NCBI GenBank assembly: GCA_040772085.1
Contig: JAXGYU010000001.1
Span: forward strand, 1,922,001-1,986,000
DNA: 64,000 nucleotides
DNA from: JAXGMV01 sp040772085
Lineage (GTDB): Bacteria > Chloroflexota > Anaerolineae > Anaerolineales > Anaerolineaceae
Direction: 5' to 3'
Made by a program: the position numbers and the translations under genes. A model generated the notes under the pieces. That model saw only the letters and a list, made by a program, of their open reading frames with translations. It did no database searches and was not told the origin of the DNA. Within the stretch, counting starts at the first letter, position 1; the number at the start of each line of letters is the position of its first letter. Shown here piece after piece: positions 1 through 8,078 of the stretch.

Positions 1-237
1 ATTGTGCGTGAGTTCCTGCCGGGCGCGCAGGCACTCGGTCTGGAACTGACCGATGCCTGGGCGACAGCATTCGGCGCCCAGCCGCAGATACTGGTTGGTG
101 CGAACGCGGGCGACTTCGAAAATGCCAAACGCATCATGACCTCAACCGACTGGGACAGTTTGCAGAACAAGCTGAACGATTACGTCCTCAACTTCTCGTT
201 CAAGATCGTACGCAGCACCGGCGGATTCCAGTTTTAG
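1..237 (+). CDS. C-terminal fragment of an unrecognised protein
   Basis: The reading frame is open from base 1 and ends at the TAG at 235-237, so only about the last 78 residues are in the window. The first in-frame start-like codon (GTG at 4) is probably internal. The fragment is soluble-looking, has no membrane segment, and alternates hydrophobic strands and helices. A loose resemblance to a dimeric alpha-beta barrel is only an impression, so I assign no function. It ends three bases before the mutY start, so the two are probably co-transcribed. Confidence 0.6.
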   Translation: MVREFLPGAQALGLELTDAWATAFGAQPQILVGANAGDFENAKRIMTSTDWDSLQNKLNDYVLNFSFKIVRSTGGFQF

Positions 238-240
238 ACC

Positions 241-1314
241 ATGAAACAATTTCCACAGCAGCGCTTGTTGACCTGGTATGACCTCAACAAGCGCGCTTTG
301 CCGTGGCGCGGTTCGCAGGACCCCTATGCCATCTGGGTCTCCGAGATCATGCTGCAACAGACGCAGGTCGAAACCGTCAAGCCGTATTATGACGCCTGGA
401 TGAACCGCTTCCCAAGCCTGCTTGCGCTTTCGCAGGCTGAGGAGCAGGAGGTGCTGAAGGTATGGGAAGGGCTGGGCTATTACAGCCGCGCGCGCAACAT
501 GCTAAAAGCTGCCAGACTGTTGGTGAAAGACTTTGGCGGGCGATTCCCGCAAACAGTCAAAGGGCTGATGAGCCTGCCGGGCATTGGCGCCTATACAGCC
601 GCCGCCATTCTCTCGATCGCATTCGGCAAAGACATTGCCGCGCTGGACGGTAATATCAAGCGCGTTTACGCGCGCTGGTTTGCGGTCACAGAACCTTTGA
701 ACAGCCCGATGGGCGAGAAAAAACTGAAGGCTTTAGCCGATGAGAACCTGCCTGCCGGCCAGGCGGGTGATTATAACCAGGCGTTGATGGATCTCGGCGC
801 GGGTGTTTGTCTGCCGGCCAAACCGCTCTGCATGCTGTGTCCGGTGCAGGGTGGGTGCGCGGCGTTTGAAAGCGGCAGGCAGAACGAACTGCCGGTGGTT
901 GCCGCCAAAACGGAGGTGCCGCATTACACCGTCGCCGCGGGCGTCTGGCTGCGCGATGATAGCGTCTTGCTGGCTCGCAGACCCTCACACGGATTGCTGG
1001 GCGGTATGTGGGAATATCCTGGTGGGAAGATTGAAAGCGGCGAGACCCTGCAGGCTTGCCTGAGGCGCGAATGGCTGGAGGAACTCTCCATGCCGGTGGA
1101 GGCTGGCGCGTTACTCGGCGTTTACCGCCATGCGTATACCCACTTCAAAGTCACGCTGCACGCGTTTCTCGTCAGCGCGGCTGCGGATATCCAGCCTGTG
1201 GCACGGGAAGCCAGCGAGCTGCGCTGGGTGCCGCTCGCCGAGCTTGGCGCTTACCCGATGGGCAAACTCGACCGCATGATCAGCCGGGACCTGATAAAGA
1301 AAAATCCGGGGTAA
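241..1314 (+). CDS. mutY: A/G-specific adenine glycosylase MutY
   Basis: MutY removes adenine mispaired with 8-oxoguanine in the GO base-excision repair pathway. The 357-residue protein has the HhH-GPD fold in its first 210 residues: catalytic Glu35 in WVSEIMLQQTQ, the helix-hairpin-helix LPGIGAYTA at 112-120, and catalytic Asp136 in ALDGNIKRV. Four cysteines at 190, 197, 200 and 206 (C-x6-C-x2-C-x5-C) ligate the 4Fe-4S cluster. Residues from about 225 to 350 form the NUDIX-like domain that recognises 8-oxoG. Length and domain order are normal. It starts three bases after the upstream gene, and a terminator hairpin overlaps its last codons. Confidence 0.97.
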   Translation: MKQFPQQRLLTWYDLNKRALPWRGSQDPYAIWVSEIMLQQTQVETVKPYYDAWMNRFPSLLALSQAEEQEVLKVWEGLGYYSRARNMLKAARLLVKDFGGRFPQTVKGLMSLPGIGAYTAAAILSIAFGKDIAALDGNIKRVYARWFAVTEPLNSPMGEKKLKALADENLPAGQAGDYNQALMDLGAGVCLPAKPLCMLCPVQGGCAAFESGRQNELPVVAAKTEVPHYTVAAGVWLRDDSVLLARRPSHGLLGGMWEYPGGKIESGETLQACLRREWLEELSMPVEAGALLGVYRHAYTHFKVTLHAFLVSAAADIQPVAREASELRWVPLAELGAYPMGKLDRMISRDLIKKNPG

Positions 1315-1335
1315 GAACGCCCCGGATTTTTGTGC
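1301..1335. terminator. Bidirectional terminator overlapping the mutY stop codon
   Basis: An 11-bp perfect stem (1301-1311 with 1320-1330, AAAATCCGGGG and its complement) has an 8-nt loop that contains the mutY TAA at 1312-1314. It is followed by T-rich sequence on both strands, so it can serve both mutY and the convergent aldo/keto reductase gene. Confidence 0.85.
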
Positions 1336-1348
1336 ATACCAAGCAAGT

Positions 1349-2287
1349 CTAGCCTTTCAGGATTTCTTCAACAACCTTCACGTCTTCTTCGTTGAGTTCC
1401 CACTCGGCAGCCGTGATATTGGCCTGCAACTGCACGAGCTTGGTGGCGCCGGTGATAACCGAGCTGACCTGCGGTTTGCTGAGCAGCCAGGACTGCGCCA
1501 GCTCATTGATCTCATGTCCGCGCTCTTTAGCAAACGTCTGCAGCTTGTCCAGCTTGTCGTAATTGGCGTCGGTCATGTAGGCTTTTACATAGTCACTGCT
1601 CTCGCCGCGCGAACCCACAGGCGCGGGTTTGCCGCGTTGATACTTGCCGGTCAGGAAGCCGCCAGCCAGCGGGAAGTAGGGGATGTAGCCGACCTTGTGC
1701 TCGAGGCAGTAAGGCAGCACTTCAGGCTCATCACGGCGCTCGAACATGTGATATTCGTTTTGCAGCGCGATGAAAGGGGTCCAGTCCTTGAACTCAGCCA
1801 GCAGGTTGGCGCGAGCGAGTTGCCAGGAGCTGAAATTGGAGGCGCCGACATAGCGGATCTTGCCGGCACGCACCAGGTCATCCAGTGCCCGCTGGGTTTC
1901 TTCGATCGGCGTCGTGGGGTCCCAGGAATGGACGTAATACAGGTCGATGTGGTCAGTCTGCAGCCGGCGCAGTGATGCTTCAACGGCGTTCTGCATGTGG
2001 TAGCGTGACGCACCCTTGTCGTTGGGGCCATCACCCGTGGCGACCATAAACTTGGTCGCCAGGACGAATTTGTCCCAGCGGTTCTTGAGCGCGATGCCTA
2101 GCGCCAGTTCGGAATTGCCTTTCGTGTAGATATCGGCGGTATCGATGAAATTCAATCCCTGATCCTGCGCGAAGGCGATGATGTTGTTGGCTTCTGCCTG
2201 ACTGACCTTCTCGCCGCCAAACCGGTTGGTGCCTAGCCCGATGACCGATACTTTCACCCCTGAGTTGCCTAAATTGCGGTATTTCAT
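1349..2287 (-). CDS. Aldo/keto reductase
   Basis: A 312-residue (alpha/beta)8-barrel NAD(P)H-dependent oxidoreductase that would reduce aldehydes or ketones; the natural substrate cannot be told from sequence. The catalytic tetrad is complete: Asp52 and Tyr54 in FIDTADIYTKG, Lys79 in VLATKF and His120 in YYVHSWDP. The C-terminal part carries the usual cofactor-binding segment. The ATG at 2285-2287 is preceded by AGGAG at a good distance. It is transcribed divergently from the phosphatase-like gene at 2369 and convergently with mutY. Confidence 0.93.
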   Translation of the reverse strand: MKYRNLGNSGVKVSVIGLGTNRFGGEKVSQAEANNIIAFAQDQGLNFIDTADIYTKGNSELALGIALKNRWDKFVLATKFMVATGDGPNDKGASRYHMQNAVEASLRRLQTDHIDLYYVHSWDPTTPIEETQRALDDLVRAGKIRYVGASNFSSWQLARANLLAEFKDWTPFIALQNEYHMFERRDEPEVLPYCLEHKVGYIPYFPLAGGFLTGKYQRGKPAPVGSRGESSDYVKAYMTDANYDKLDKLQTFAKERGHEINELAQSWLLSKPQVSSVITGATKLVQLQANITAAEWELNEEDVKVVEEILKG

Positions 2288-2368
2288 GACGCTCTCCTGT
2301 GAATTCGATGTTGTTCCACTATACTATAAGCTAATAGAATTTGACAACGCTGGACGGGGATAAATGCC

Positions 2369-2818
2369 ATGACCTATCAGGACATCATCAATTACAGACA
2401 GTTTTACCCAAACTTCGCTCAAGGCGGAATGCCCACTCAAGCACAGCTTCTCTCGCTGGCAGAAGCAGGTTTCGACCAGGTGATCAATATCGCAACGTTT
2501 TCACCGGGGCGCAGCCTGTTGGGCGAACGGGCGATCGTCCAGTCGCTCGGCATGCGTTACCATCACATCCCGGTCGTTTGGGAAAACCCGCGGCCCGAGC
2601 AGTATTTTCAGATGGAGACCTTGTTCAACGCGAACAAGGCCGGCAAGACGTTTGTCCATTGCCATCTGAATTACCGTGTCAGTGTCTTCTTCTATTTGTA
2701 CCGGCTGCGTAACCTCGGCGCAGAGGAGCGGGCAGCCTGGCAGGACATGACAGCAATCTGGACGCCTGATCCGGTCTGGGGCGCGCTGGTTTTACAGGTG
2801 ATGAGCAGGCAATCCTAG
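2369..2818 (+). CDS. Protein tyrosine phosphatase-like protein (DUF442-like) with a CX4R loop
   Basis: A 149-residue protein resembling the small phosphatases related to DUF442 and dual-specificity phosphatases. The signature loop VHCHLNYRVS holds Cys98 and Arg103, spaced C-x4-R instead of the canonical C-x5-R. I recall the short loop from a bacterial subfamily with an HCAANMR-type signature, so it is probably inherited. Whether it dephosphorylates anything is unknown. GGGGA precedes the ATG. The membrane dipeptidase gene starts nine bases after the stop, so they form an operon. Confidence 0.75.
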   Translation: MTYQDIINYRQFYPNFAQGGMPTQAQLLSLAEAGFDQVINIATFSPGRSLLGERAIVQSLGMRYHHIPVVWENPRPEQYFQMETLFNANKAGKTFVHCHLNYRVSVFFYLYRLRNLGAEERAAWQDMTAIWTPDPVWGALVLQVMSRQS

Positions 2819-2827
2819 GAGGGAAAA

Positions 2828-4048
2828 ATGGCTGCGATGCTGCTCAGGCTTCTGGCTTTTCTTCTGCTGATAACGATTGGAATCCGTGTCGAGTGGGCGC
2901 TTTTCATCATCGCACTTGAAATGCTGCTCGCGCTGGCTCTCGAGATGGTCGCCAGGGACCAACAAAAATCGCATAACCCGGTCGAGATGCCGTCTCCTTA
3001 TGCTATCCCGGCCGAGGCTGCCGAGATTCATAGCCGGCAGTTGATGATCGACCTGCACGCCGATCCGCTGCTCTGGCAGCGGGATCTGCTGGTACGCAAC
3101 TCCTTCGGCCACATCGATCTGCCGCGGCTGGAGGAGGGCAATGTGGGATTGCAGGTGTTCGGCCTGGTCACCAAGTCGCCGCGAGGGTTGAATATGGTCA
3201 GCAATCGCGCGGAATCAACGGATGACATCACCCTGCTGTCGATCATTCAGGCGCAGCCGCCGAGGACCTGGTTCAGCCTGACCGAACGTGCGATCTATCA
3301 GTGCCGCAAGCTGCACAAATTCGCTGAGAAGTCCGGCGGCAGGCTGGTTGTGGTGAAGACGGCCGGCGACCTTGAGACGCTGGCGCAAAAACGGGCTGCC
3401 GGCATGAAGGTGACCGGCGGGCTGCTCTCGATGGAAGGCGCGCACGCGCTGGAGGGCAAGATTACAAACCTTGACCGGCTTTATGACGAAGGTCTGCGCA
3501 TGGTCGGGCTGGTGCATTTCTTTGATAATGAAGCCGGCGGTTCCGCCCACGGAATCTCAAAAGCCGGTCTGACGGATTTTGGGCGTGATGTGGTCAGACG
3601 CGCCGTTGAACGCGGCATGGTGCTGGATCTGGCGCACGCGTCTCCGCAGATCATCGATGACGTGCTGGAGATGACCGATGTACCGGTCGTGGTCTCACAC
3701 ACGGGGGTGAAGGGGACATTTGACAGCCCGCGCAACGTTTCGGATGAGCACATCAAGGCGATCGCAGCGCGCGGCGGCGTGATCGGTCTGACCATGTTTG
3801 CCGAGGCGGTGGGGGAGACTACCCTGGCAGCGACAGTACGCGCCATCCGCTATGTGGTAGAGTTGGCTGGGATTGAGGCGGCTGCCATCGGCGGTGACCT
3901 GGACGGTTCAGTCAGGACGCCAGTTGATGTGAGCGGTATGCCGTTGCTGACGGCCGAACTGCTGAGCGCGGGTTACAGCGAGTATGAGATCGGCAGGATA
4001 CTGGGGTTGAATGCCTACCGCGTACTGCATAGCCTTCTGCCCCGATAG
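2828..4048 (+). CDS. Membrane dipeptidase (peptidase family M19)
   Basis: A zinc-dependent dipeptidase of the renal dipeptidase family, 406 residues. Two hydrophobic segments within residues 1-42 suggest membrane anchoring with the catalytic domain following. The metal ligands of the family are visible: HxD at His77/Asp79 (IDLHADP), bridging Glu203 in SMEGAHALEG, His270 in LDLAHAS and His291 in VVSHTG; GGDLDG near the C-terminus supplies the late Asp. A strong GGAGG lies before the ATG. Probable roles are hydrolysis of dipeptides, including D-containing ones from cell-wall turnover (inferred). Confidence 0.92.
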   Translation: MAAMLLRLLAFLLLITIGIRVEWALFIIALEMLLALALEMVARDQQKSHNPVEMPSPYAIPAEAAEIHSRQLMIDLHADPLLWQRDLLVRNSFGHIDLPRLEEGNVGLQVFGLVTKSPRGLNMVSNRAESTDDITLLSIIQAQPPRTWFSLTERAIYQCRKLHKFAEKSGGRLVVVKTAGDLETLAQKRAAGMKVTGGLLSMEGAHALEGKITNLDRLYDEGLRMVGLVHFFDNEAGGSAHGISKAGLTDFGRDVVRRAVERGMVLDLAHASPQIIDDVLEMTDVPVVVSHTGVKGTFDSPRNVSDEHIKAIAARGGVIGLTMFAEAVGETTLAATVRAIRYVVELAGIEAAAIGGDLDGSVRTPVDVSGMPLLTAELLSAGYSEYEIGRILGLNAYRVLHSLLPR

Positions 4049-4094
4049 TAACTTATTATTGAAAGGACTGGACAATTACCAGGTAGAGTGATTT

Positions 4095-4553
4095 ATGGCA
4101 AGACAGACAATCAAAATGGAACCATTGAAGCGCATCGCGTTGATCGCGCATGATCATAAGAAGGATGATCTGCTGGAATGGGCGCGGTTTAACAAAGTCA
4201 CGCTGAGCAAGCACGTTCTCTATGCGACTGGCACCACCGGCAAGCTGCTGGAGCAGGAGCTCGATACGCAAGTGATCAAAATGTTGAGCGGCCCGCTGGG
4301 CGGCGACCAGCAGATCGGCGCGCGCATCGCAGAAAATGAGATCGACGTCCTGATTTTCTTCTGGGATCCGCTCGAGCAACAGCCGCATGACCCCGACATC
4401 AAGGCGCTGCTGCGGCTGGCGGTGTTGTGGAATATTCCCGTCGCGACCGACCGGGCAACCGCGGACTTCCTCTTCTCATCGCCGCTGATGTCACAGGAAT
4501 ACGAACGGATCGTCTCGGATTACAATTGGCATACGACCCGCAACATCCCTTAG
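4095..4553 (+). CDS. mgsA: Methylglyoxal synthase
   Basis: Converts dihydroxyacetone phosphate to methylglyoxal and phosphate, a bypass of lower glycolysis under phosphate limitation. The 152-residue cytosolic protein preserves the Escherichia coli active site at identical numbering: His19 in LIAHDHKK, Asp71 in GPLGGDQQIG, and His98 and Asp101 in QQPHDPD. The phosphate-binding TGTTGKLL loop is at 45-52. It lies 46 bases after the dipeptidase and may be read from the same transcript. An AT-rich non-coding gap follows. Confidence 0.96.
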   Translation: MARQTIKMEPLKRIALIAHDHKKDDLLEWARFNKVTLSKHVLYATGTTGKLLEQELDTQVIKMLSGPLGGDQQIGARIAENEIDVLIFFWDPLEQQPHDPDIKALLRLAVLWNIPVATDRATADFLFSSPLMSQEYERIVSDYNWHTTRNIP

Positions 4554-4621
4554 TAACCAAATTTAGTACTGTGCAACGAACTCCCATATATGGGGGTTCG
4601 TTTCGTATATGCATATATCTC

Positions 4622-4885
4622 AACGTTGTATGGCGAGGCTGCCAACTCGAAAATGAATTGTTAAAACATCCACAATGGCAGAACGGGCATTATTTAGATT
4701 TATTTGAAAAATATGACATAGGAGAAAAACGTGAAAAAATGCGTAAAAATGGAATAATTTTGAAGAATATACGCAATCATCCAGTGAAAACAGACTTAGA
4801 TACACGAAATTATTTGGCACGTTGTCATCTAGATTCATCTGCCTGTTCTAAAAGCGTCAAAATTTGCGCCAACAGATTTCTTTAA
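4622..4885 (+). pseudogene. Possible gene remnant in the AT-rich island
   Basis: A frame of about 87 codons stays open through very AT-rich DNA, where stops are expected every dozen or so codons. It encodes a basic, Lys/Asn-rich segment ending at the TAA at 4883-4885. It lacks a credible start with a ribosome-binding site, and the frame runs back into mgsA out of phase. I do not recognise the product. It could be the 3' end of a decayed, horizontally acquired gene, or chance. Confidence 0.2.
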
Positions 4886-5096
4886 AAGATTTAACATTAT
4901 GCTGGTTGATAAATGCTTCCATTTGGATCTGGAAAGAGACCCCTATATGTGGGGGTTGAAAATTTGACCATCAGATTTGTTCCGTCACTTGTCGCTGATA
5001 GTTTATTTGTTCAAGTTTGTCGCGTCCCAAAGTTTAATTTAAGATTGGCTGTGCTTAAAGTTGCGCTTTCTTTTAGTTTATTTCGACTGATTTTCC

Positions 5097-5125
5097 TTGC
5101 ACGACTCAAGTTAGTTTGCTAGAAT
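5097..5125 (+). promoter_or_regulatory. Sigma70-type promoter of dnaA
   Basis: TTGCAC at 5097-5102 and TAGAAT at 5120-5125 are separated by exactly 17 bp. The start of transcription would be near 5132, leaving a leader of about 130 nt before the dnaA start. Confidence 0.7.
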
Positions 5126-5264
5126 ACACAGCACGTCGGGAATGATCCACCGCTGCTGGTGAAGCAGCCTCTGAACCGAATAGCAACCCAATAGCCTGAT
5201 GATCCGCAAGGCCAGTTCAGGTATATACAGCACGCTTGTGCGGAAAAGCGAGGAACGTCGGAAC

Positions 5265-6608
5265 ATGAATGTAGAACAAGCCTGGCAATCAGCCGTTGGG
5301 CAACTGCAAATGCAAATGGCCAAAGCAACCTTCAACACCTGGGTGAAGGACACGCGTTTTGTGTCTGCTGATGAAGATACCCTGACAATTGCGGCCCATA
5401 ATGCCTTTGCCCGAGACTGGCTGGAGAGCAGGCTCGCCAGCACCATCACCAGACTGATGACTGGTTTGCTGGGAAAATCCTACAAGATCGTGTTCGTCGT
5501 CAACCCCGCGGAGTCTGAAACCCAGATTCCGGAATCACTTGATCATTTCGCGGAGCCAGTGGATGAGAGCTGGCGTAACAGCAGCACCGTCAACCCGCGC
5601 TATACCTTCGATAATTTCGTCGTCGCTGCCAGCAATCGGCTGAGCCACGCTGCCAGCCTGGCAGTCGGGGAAAACCCGGCGCGCTCATACAACCCGCTTT
5701 TCCTCTACGGCGGCGTGGGTCTGGGCAAGACTCATCTGCTGCACGCCATCGGCAACCAATGTCTGAAGCAGGGCTTGAATGTCCTCTACGTTTCGAGCGA
5801 AGAGTTTACCAATGACTTCATCTCTGCCATTCAAAAGCACACCAACGCGGCTTTCCGCGAGAAATACCGCCAGACGGACGTCCTGCTGATCGACGACATC
5901 CAGTTTATTGCCAACAAGGAACAAACGCAGGAAGAGTTCTTCCACACCTTTAACACGCTGCATGGCCAGAACAAGCAGATTGTGATCTCCTCTGACCGGC
6001 CGCCCAAGGCTTTGGTGACCCTGGAAGAACGTTTGCGCTCGCGCTTTGAGTGGGGTTTGATCGGCGACATCCAGCCGCCAGACCTGGAAACCCGTATCGC
6101 GATCCTGAAGATGAAAGCCGATTCGGAAGGGCGCGATGTGCCGCAGGAAATTCTGGAAGCGATTGCGCGTCAGGTGCAATCCAACATTCGTGAGCTCGAG
6201 GGCGCCTATACCCGTGTGCTGGCATTCTCTGACCTGATCGGTCAGCCGCTGAATACAGCCATGGTCAACAGTGCCATGGCGGACCTGCTGCCGCAGCGCC
6301 GGGCACTTTCGTCGGATCAGGTCGTGACTGCCGTTGCCGACGCCTTCGGACTTGAAAAGGATGTGCTGGTCGGACGCGGACGCACGCAGGAGATTGCCTT
6401 GCCGCGCCAGGTTGCCATGTATTTGCTGCGTCAGGAAGTCAACGCCTCACTGCCCCAGATTGGGCAAGCTCTAGGCGGACGCGACCACACAACCGTGATG
6501 TACGCTTGCGATAAAGTGGCCGACCTGATGGAGCGTGACGATCGGCTGCGCCGGCAGGTCTTGCAGATTAAGGAAAGTTTGTACGGACGCGTGCCCGTTT
6601 TCAGCTAG
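5265..6608 (+). CDS. dnaA: Chromosomal replication initiator protein DnaA
   Basis: DnaA binds DnaA boxes at oriC and melts the origin. From the ATG at 5265 the protein has 447 residues. Domain I at the N-terminus (NVEQAWQSAVGQL) is followed by a short linker, the AAA+ domain with Walker A GGVGLGKTH (149-157) and Walker B VLLIDD (206-211), and the C-terminal domain IV with the signature GGRDHTTVMYACDKV. The frame is open 22 codons further upstream, but GAGGA placed about 10 nt before 5265 and the normal domain I start favour this ATG. No dnaN follows; the next gene encodes a lipoprotein. Confidence 0.97.
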   Translation: MNVEQAWQSAVGQLQMQMAKATFNTWVKDTRFVSADEDTLTIAAHNAFARDWLESRLASTITRLMTGLLGKSYKIVFVVNPAESETQIPESLDHFAEPVDESWRNSSTVNPRYTFDNFVVAASNRLSHAASLAVGENPARSYNPLFLYGGVGLGKTHLLHAIGNQCLKQGLNVLYVSSEEFTNDFISAIQKHTNAAFREKYRQTDVLLIDDIQFIANKEQTQEEFFHTFNTLHGQNKQIVISSDRPPKALVTLEERLRSRFEWGLIGDIQPPDLETRIAILKMKADSEGRDVPQEILEAIARQVQSNIRELEGAYTRVLAFSDLIGQPLNTAMVNSAMADLLPQRRALSSDQVVTAVADAFGLEKDVLVGRGRTQEIALPRQVAMYLLRQEVNASLPQIGQALGGRDHTTVMYACDKVADLMERDDRLRRQVLQIKESLYGRVPVFS

Positions 6609-6625
6609 TGACTGGACAATTCAAC

Positions 6626-6657
6626 CAGACTGCCCATACTGGGCAGTCTGATGTTTT
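6626..6657 (+). terminator. Terminator after dnaA
   Basis: A 10-bp perfect stem CAGACTGCCC (6626-6635) pairs with 6641-6650 across a 5-nt loop and is followed by ATGTTTT. Confidence 0.75.
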
Positions 6658-6718
6658 AAGCCATGCCCTCAACATTCCGCCAGGTCGGGGGTAAAATACC
6701 TCGGCAGGTGAGGTGAAA

Positions 6719-7498
6719 ATGAACAAATCGTATGTCCGCCTACTCATGATTGTTTTGGCTGCCGGCATGACGCTGGCAGCTTGCTCGCCGCAGACGCCCG
6801 AGGTCATCACGCAACAGGTGACCGTACCGGTCGCTCAGACCGTCATCGTGACACAACTGGTAGAGGTTGTGGTCACCGCCACACCAGAACCGGCCACGGC
6901 GGTGCCGTCCGAAGTTGCGGCAGCCACCCCCATGGCGGTAAACCCCAGCCTGCCCGCCGCGGGTACTTTCAATGCCTGGTGCATCCCGAACAATTTCTAT
7001 GACCCGCAGGATAAACGCGCTGAAACCGGCATCATGCCAACCGGCGCCGTTGCCATGCAGCCCGCGGAGGACCGCGTTGAGCTGATCAGCCAGATGGCGG
7101 AGTGTGATTTTGTCTATCAGTTCCAGCAGCCTGTGCAGCCCGGGACAAAAATTTCGATTTTCTACAACACGGAGCTTGGCGGCAAACTGATGGATCTCGA
7201 TCTGAAACCGCTGGCGGCTGACCAGACCAAGGCATTCGCCAGCAGCACCACGCAATACATCATCGATCCGCCGTTCTGGTTTATCGACTATGTTTTCAAA
7301 GTCATCGCGCCGGACGGCAAGGAACTGCGTGCGGACAACGTGCGCATCAAGCGCAGTTGGGATCCCGGTCGCTGTTATGACGGGGTCATGCCGGATCCCG
7401 TGACGCTGAAATGCCCTCCGCTCGAAGAAGCCCATCCCTGGGATCCCTATTATGGTTGGGACAACCCGCGCACGGCAACCCCGCCATCGGGCGAATAG
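6719..7498 (+). CDS. Lipoprotein of unknown function with Thr/Pro-rich linker
   Basis: Lipobox LAAC places the acylated Cys at residue 22 after a typical signal peptide, so the protein should be membrane-anchored outside the cell. Residues 25-70 are rich in Val, Thr, Pro and Ala. The remaining domain of about 180 residues contains several Cys and aromatic residues (for example HPWDPYYGWDNP near the end) and matches no family I recognise. A GTG at 6713 is in frame, but the AGGTGAGG just ahead of the ATG at 6719 decides for the ATG. TAAAAT at about 6692-6697 is a possible -10. Confidence 0.8.
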   Translation: MNKSYVRLLMIVLAAGMTLAACSPQTPEVITQQVTVPVAQTVIVTQLVEVVVTATPEPATAVPSEVAAATPMAVNPSLPAAGTFNAWCIPNNFYDPQDKRAETGIMPTGAVAMQPAEDRVELISQMAECDFVYQFQQPVQPGTKISIFYNTELGGKLMDLDLKPLAADQTKAFASSTTQYIIDPPFWFIDYVFKVIAPDGKELRADNVRIKRSWDPGRCYDGVMPDPVTLKCPPLEEAHPWDPYYGWDNPRTATPPSGE

Positions 7499-7509
7499 AA
7501 CTTTGAAAG

Positions 7510-7537
7510 AAGCTCACATCAGTGAGCTTTTTTCTTA
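7510..7537 (+). terminator. Terminator after the 6719-7498 lipoprotein gene
   Basis: Stem AAGCTCAC (7510-7517) pairs with GTGAGCTT (7522-7529), with a 4-nt loop and then a run of T. Confidence 0.85.
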
Positions 7538-7587
7538 CTGAGCACCGGACAGGGTAGAATAAAGAAAAGCTTATCGCGGAGGTTCAG

Positions 7588-8076
7588 ATGGAACTTTTGA
7601 CCGTAGCCATTGAAAAACCTGAAGAAATCAACTTCATTCTGGGGCAATCCCATTTCATCAAGACTGTTGAAGATATCCATGAGACACTGGTTACCGCGGT
7701 GCCCGGCATCAAATTCGGGCTCGCATTCTGTGAGGCATCCGGCAAACGGCTGATCCGCTGGTCCGGCACCGATGAGGCAATGATCGCGCTGGCAAAATCC
7801 AATGCCGGCAAGATCGCAGCGGGGCACTCTTTCATCCTTTTCCTTGGTGAAGGCTTCTTCCCGGTGAATGTGCTCAACGCCGTCAAGATGGTGCCTGAGG
7901 TTTGCCGCATCTTCTGCGCCACCGCGAACCCGACCAGTGTGCTGGTGGCTGAAGAGGCTGACACGCGCGCCATCCTCGGCGTCTTTGACGGTCAATCGCC
8001 GCTCGGGGTTGAAGGTGAGGAAGACATTGCCTGGCGCAAAGGATTCCTGCGGATGATCGGCTATAAGGCCAAATAA
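7588..8076 (+). CDS. Adenosine-specific kinase-like protein (DUF355 family)
   Basis: A 162-residue protein matching the adenosine-specific kinase family described from archaea. Recognisable blocks are the N-terminal VAIEKPEEINFILGQSHFIK, IKFGLAFCEASGKRL, GHSFILFLGEGFFPVNVLNAVK and IFCATANPTSVLVAE. The enzymatic role is taken from the archaeal members and not demonstrated here. The ATG is preceded by CGGAGG, and a TAGAAT -10-like box lies near 7554. It heads an operon with the lipoprotein at 8079 (2-nt gap) and the PilZ-like protein at 9041. Confidence 0.88.
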   Translation: MELLTVAIEKPEEINFILGQSHFIKTVEDIHETLVTAVPGIKFGLAFCEASGKRLIRWSGTDEAMIALAKSNAGKIAAGHSFILFLGEGFFPVNVLNAVKMVPEVCRIFCATANPTSVLVAEEADTRAILGVFDGQSPLGVEGEEDIAWRKGFLRMIGYKAK

Positions 8077-8078
8077 CA

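Larger units (their letters stand above)
4554..5264. other. AT-rich intergenic gap upstream of dnaA
   Basis: This 711-bp stretch has no convincing gene. By my count GC is about 34% between 4681 and 4920, clearly below the flanking genes. It contains a perfect 12-nt palindrome CCCATATATGGG at 4583-4594, the palindrome ATATGCATAT at 4607-4616, and a related CCCTATATGTGGGGGTT at 4941-4957. An open frame runs from about 4622 to 4885 with no convincing start. Position next to dnaA makes oriC possible, but I see only degenerate DnaA boxes (for example ACATCCACA at about 4667), so the origin is unproven. Confidence 0.5.

Noticed and set aside
749..775. Possible palindromic insertion encoding LPAGQAG inside mutY
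   Set aside because: The segment aligns with the normal LPPGRPGDFNQALMDLG region of MutY proteins, so it is ordinary coding sequence.
5199..5264. N-terminal extension of DnaA by 22 codons
   Set aside because: The ATG at 5265 has a GAGGA ribosome-binding site and matches the usual domain I start; the extension includes the promoter leader.
4554..5264. Confident oriC call upstream of dnaA
   Set aside because: No cluster of canonical DnaA boxes (TTATCCACA) was found and GC skew cannot be computed from the window.
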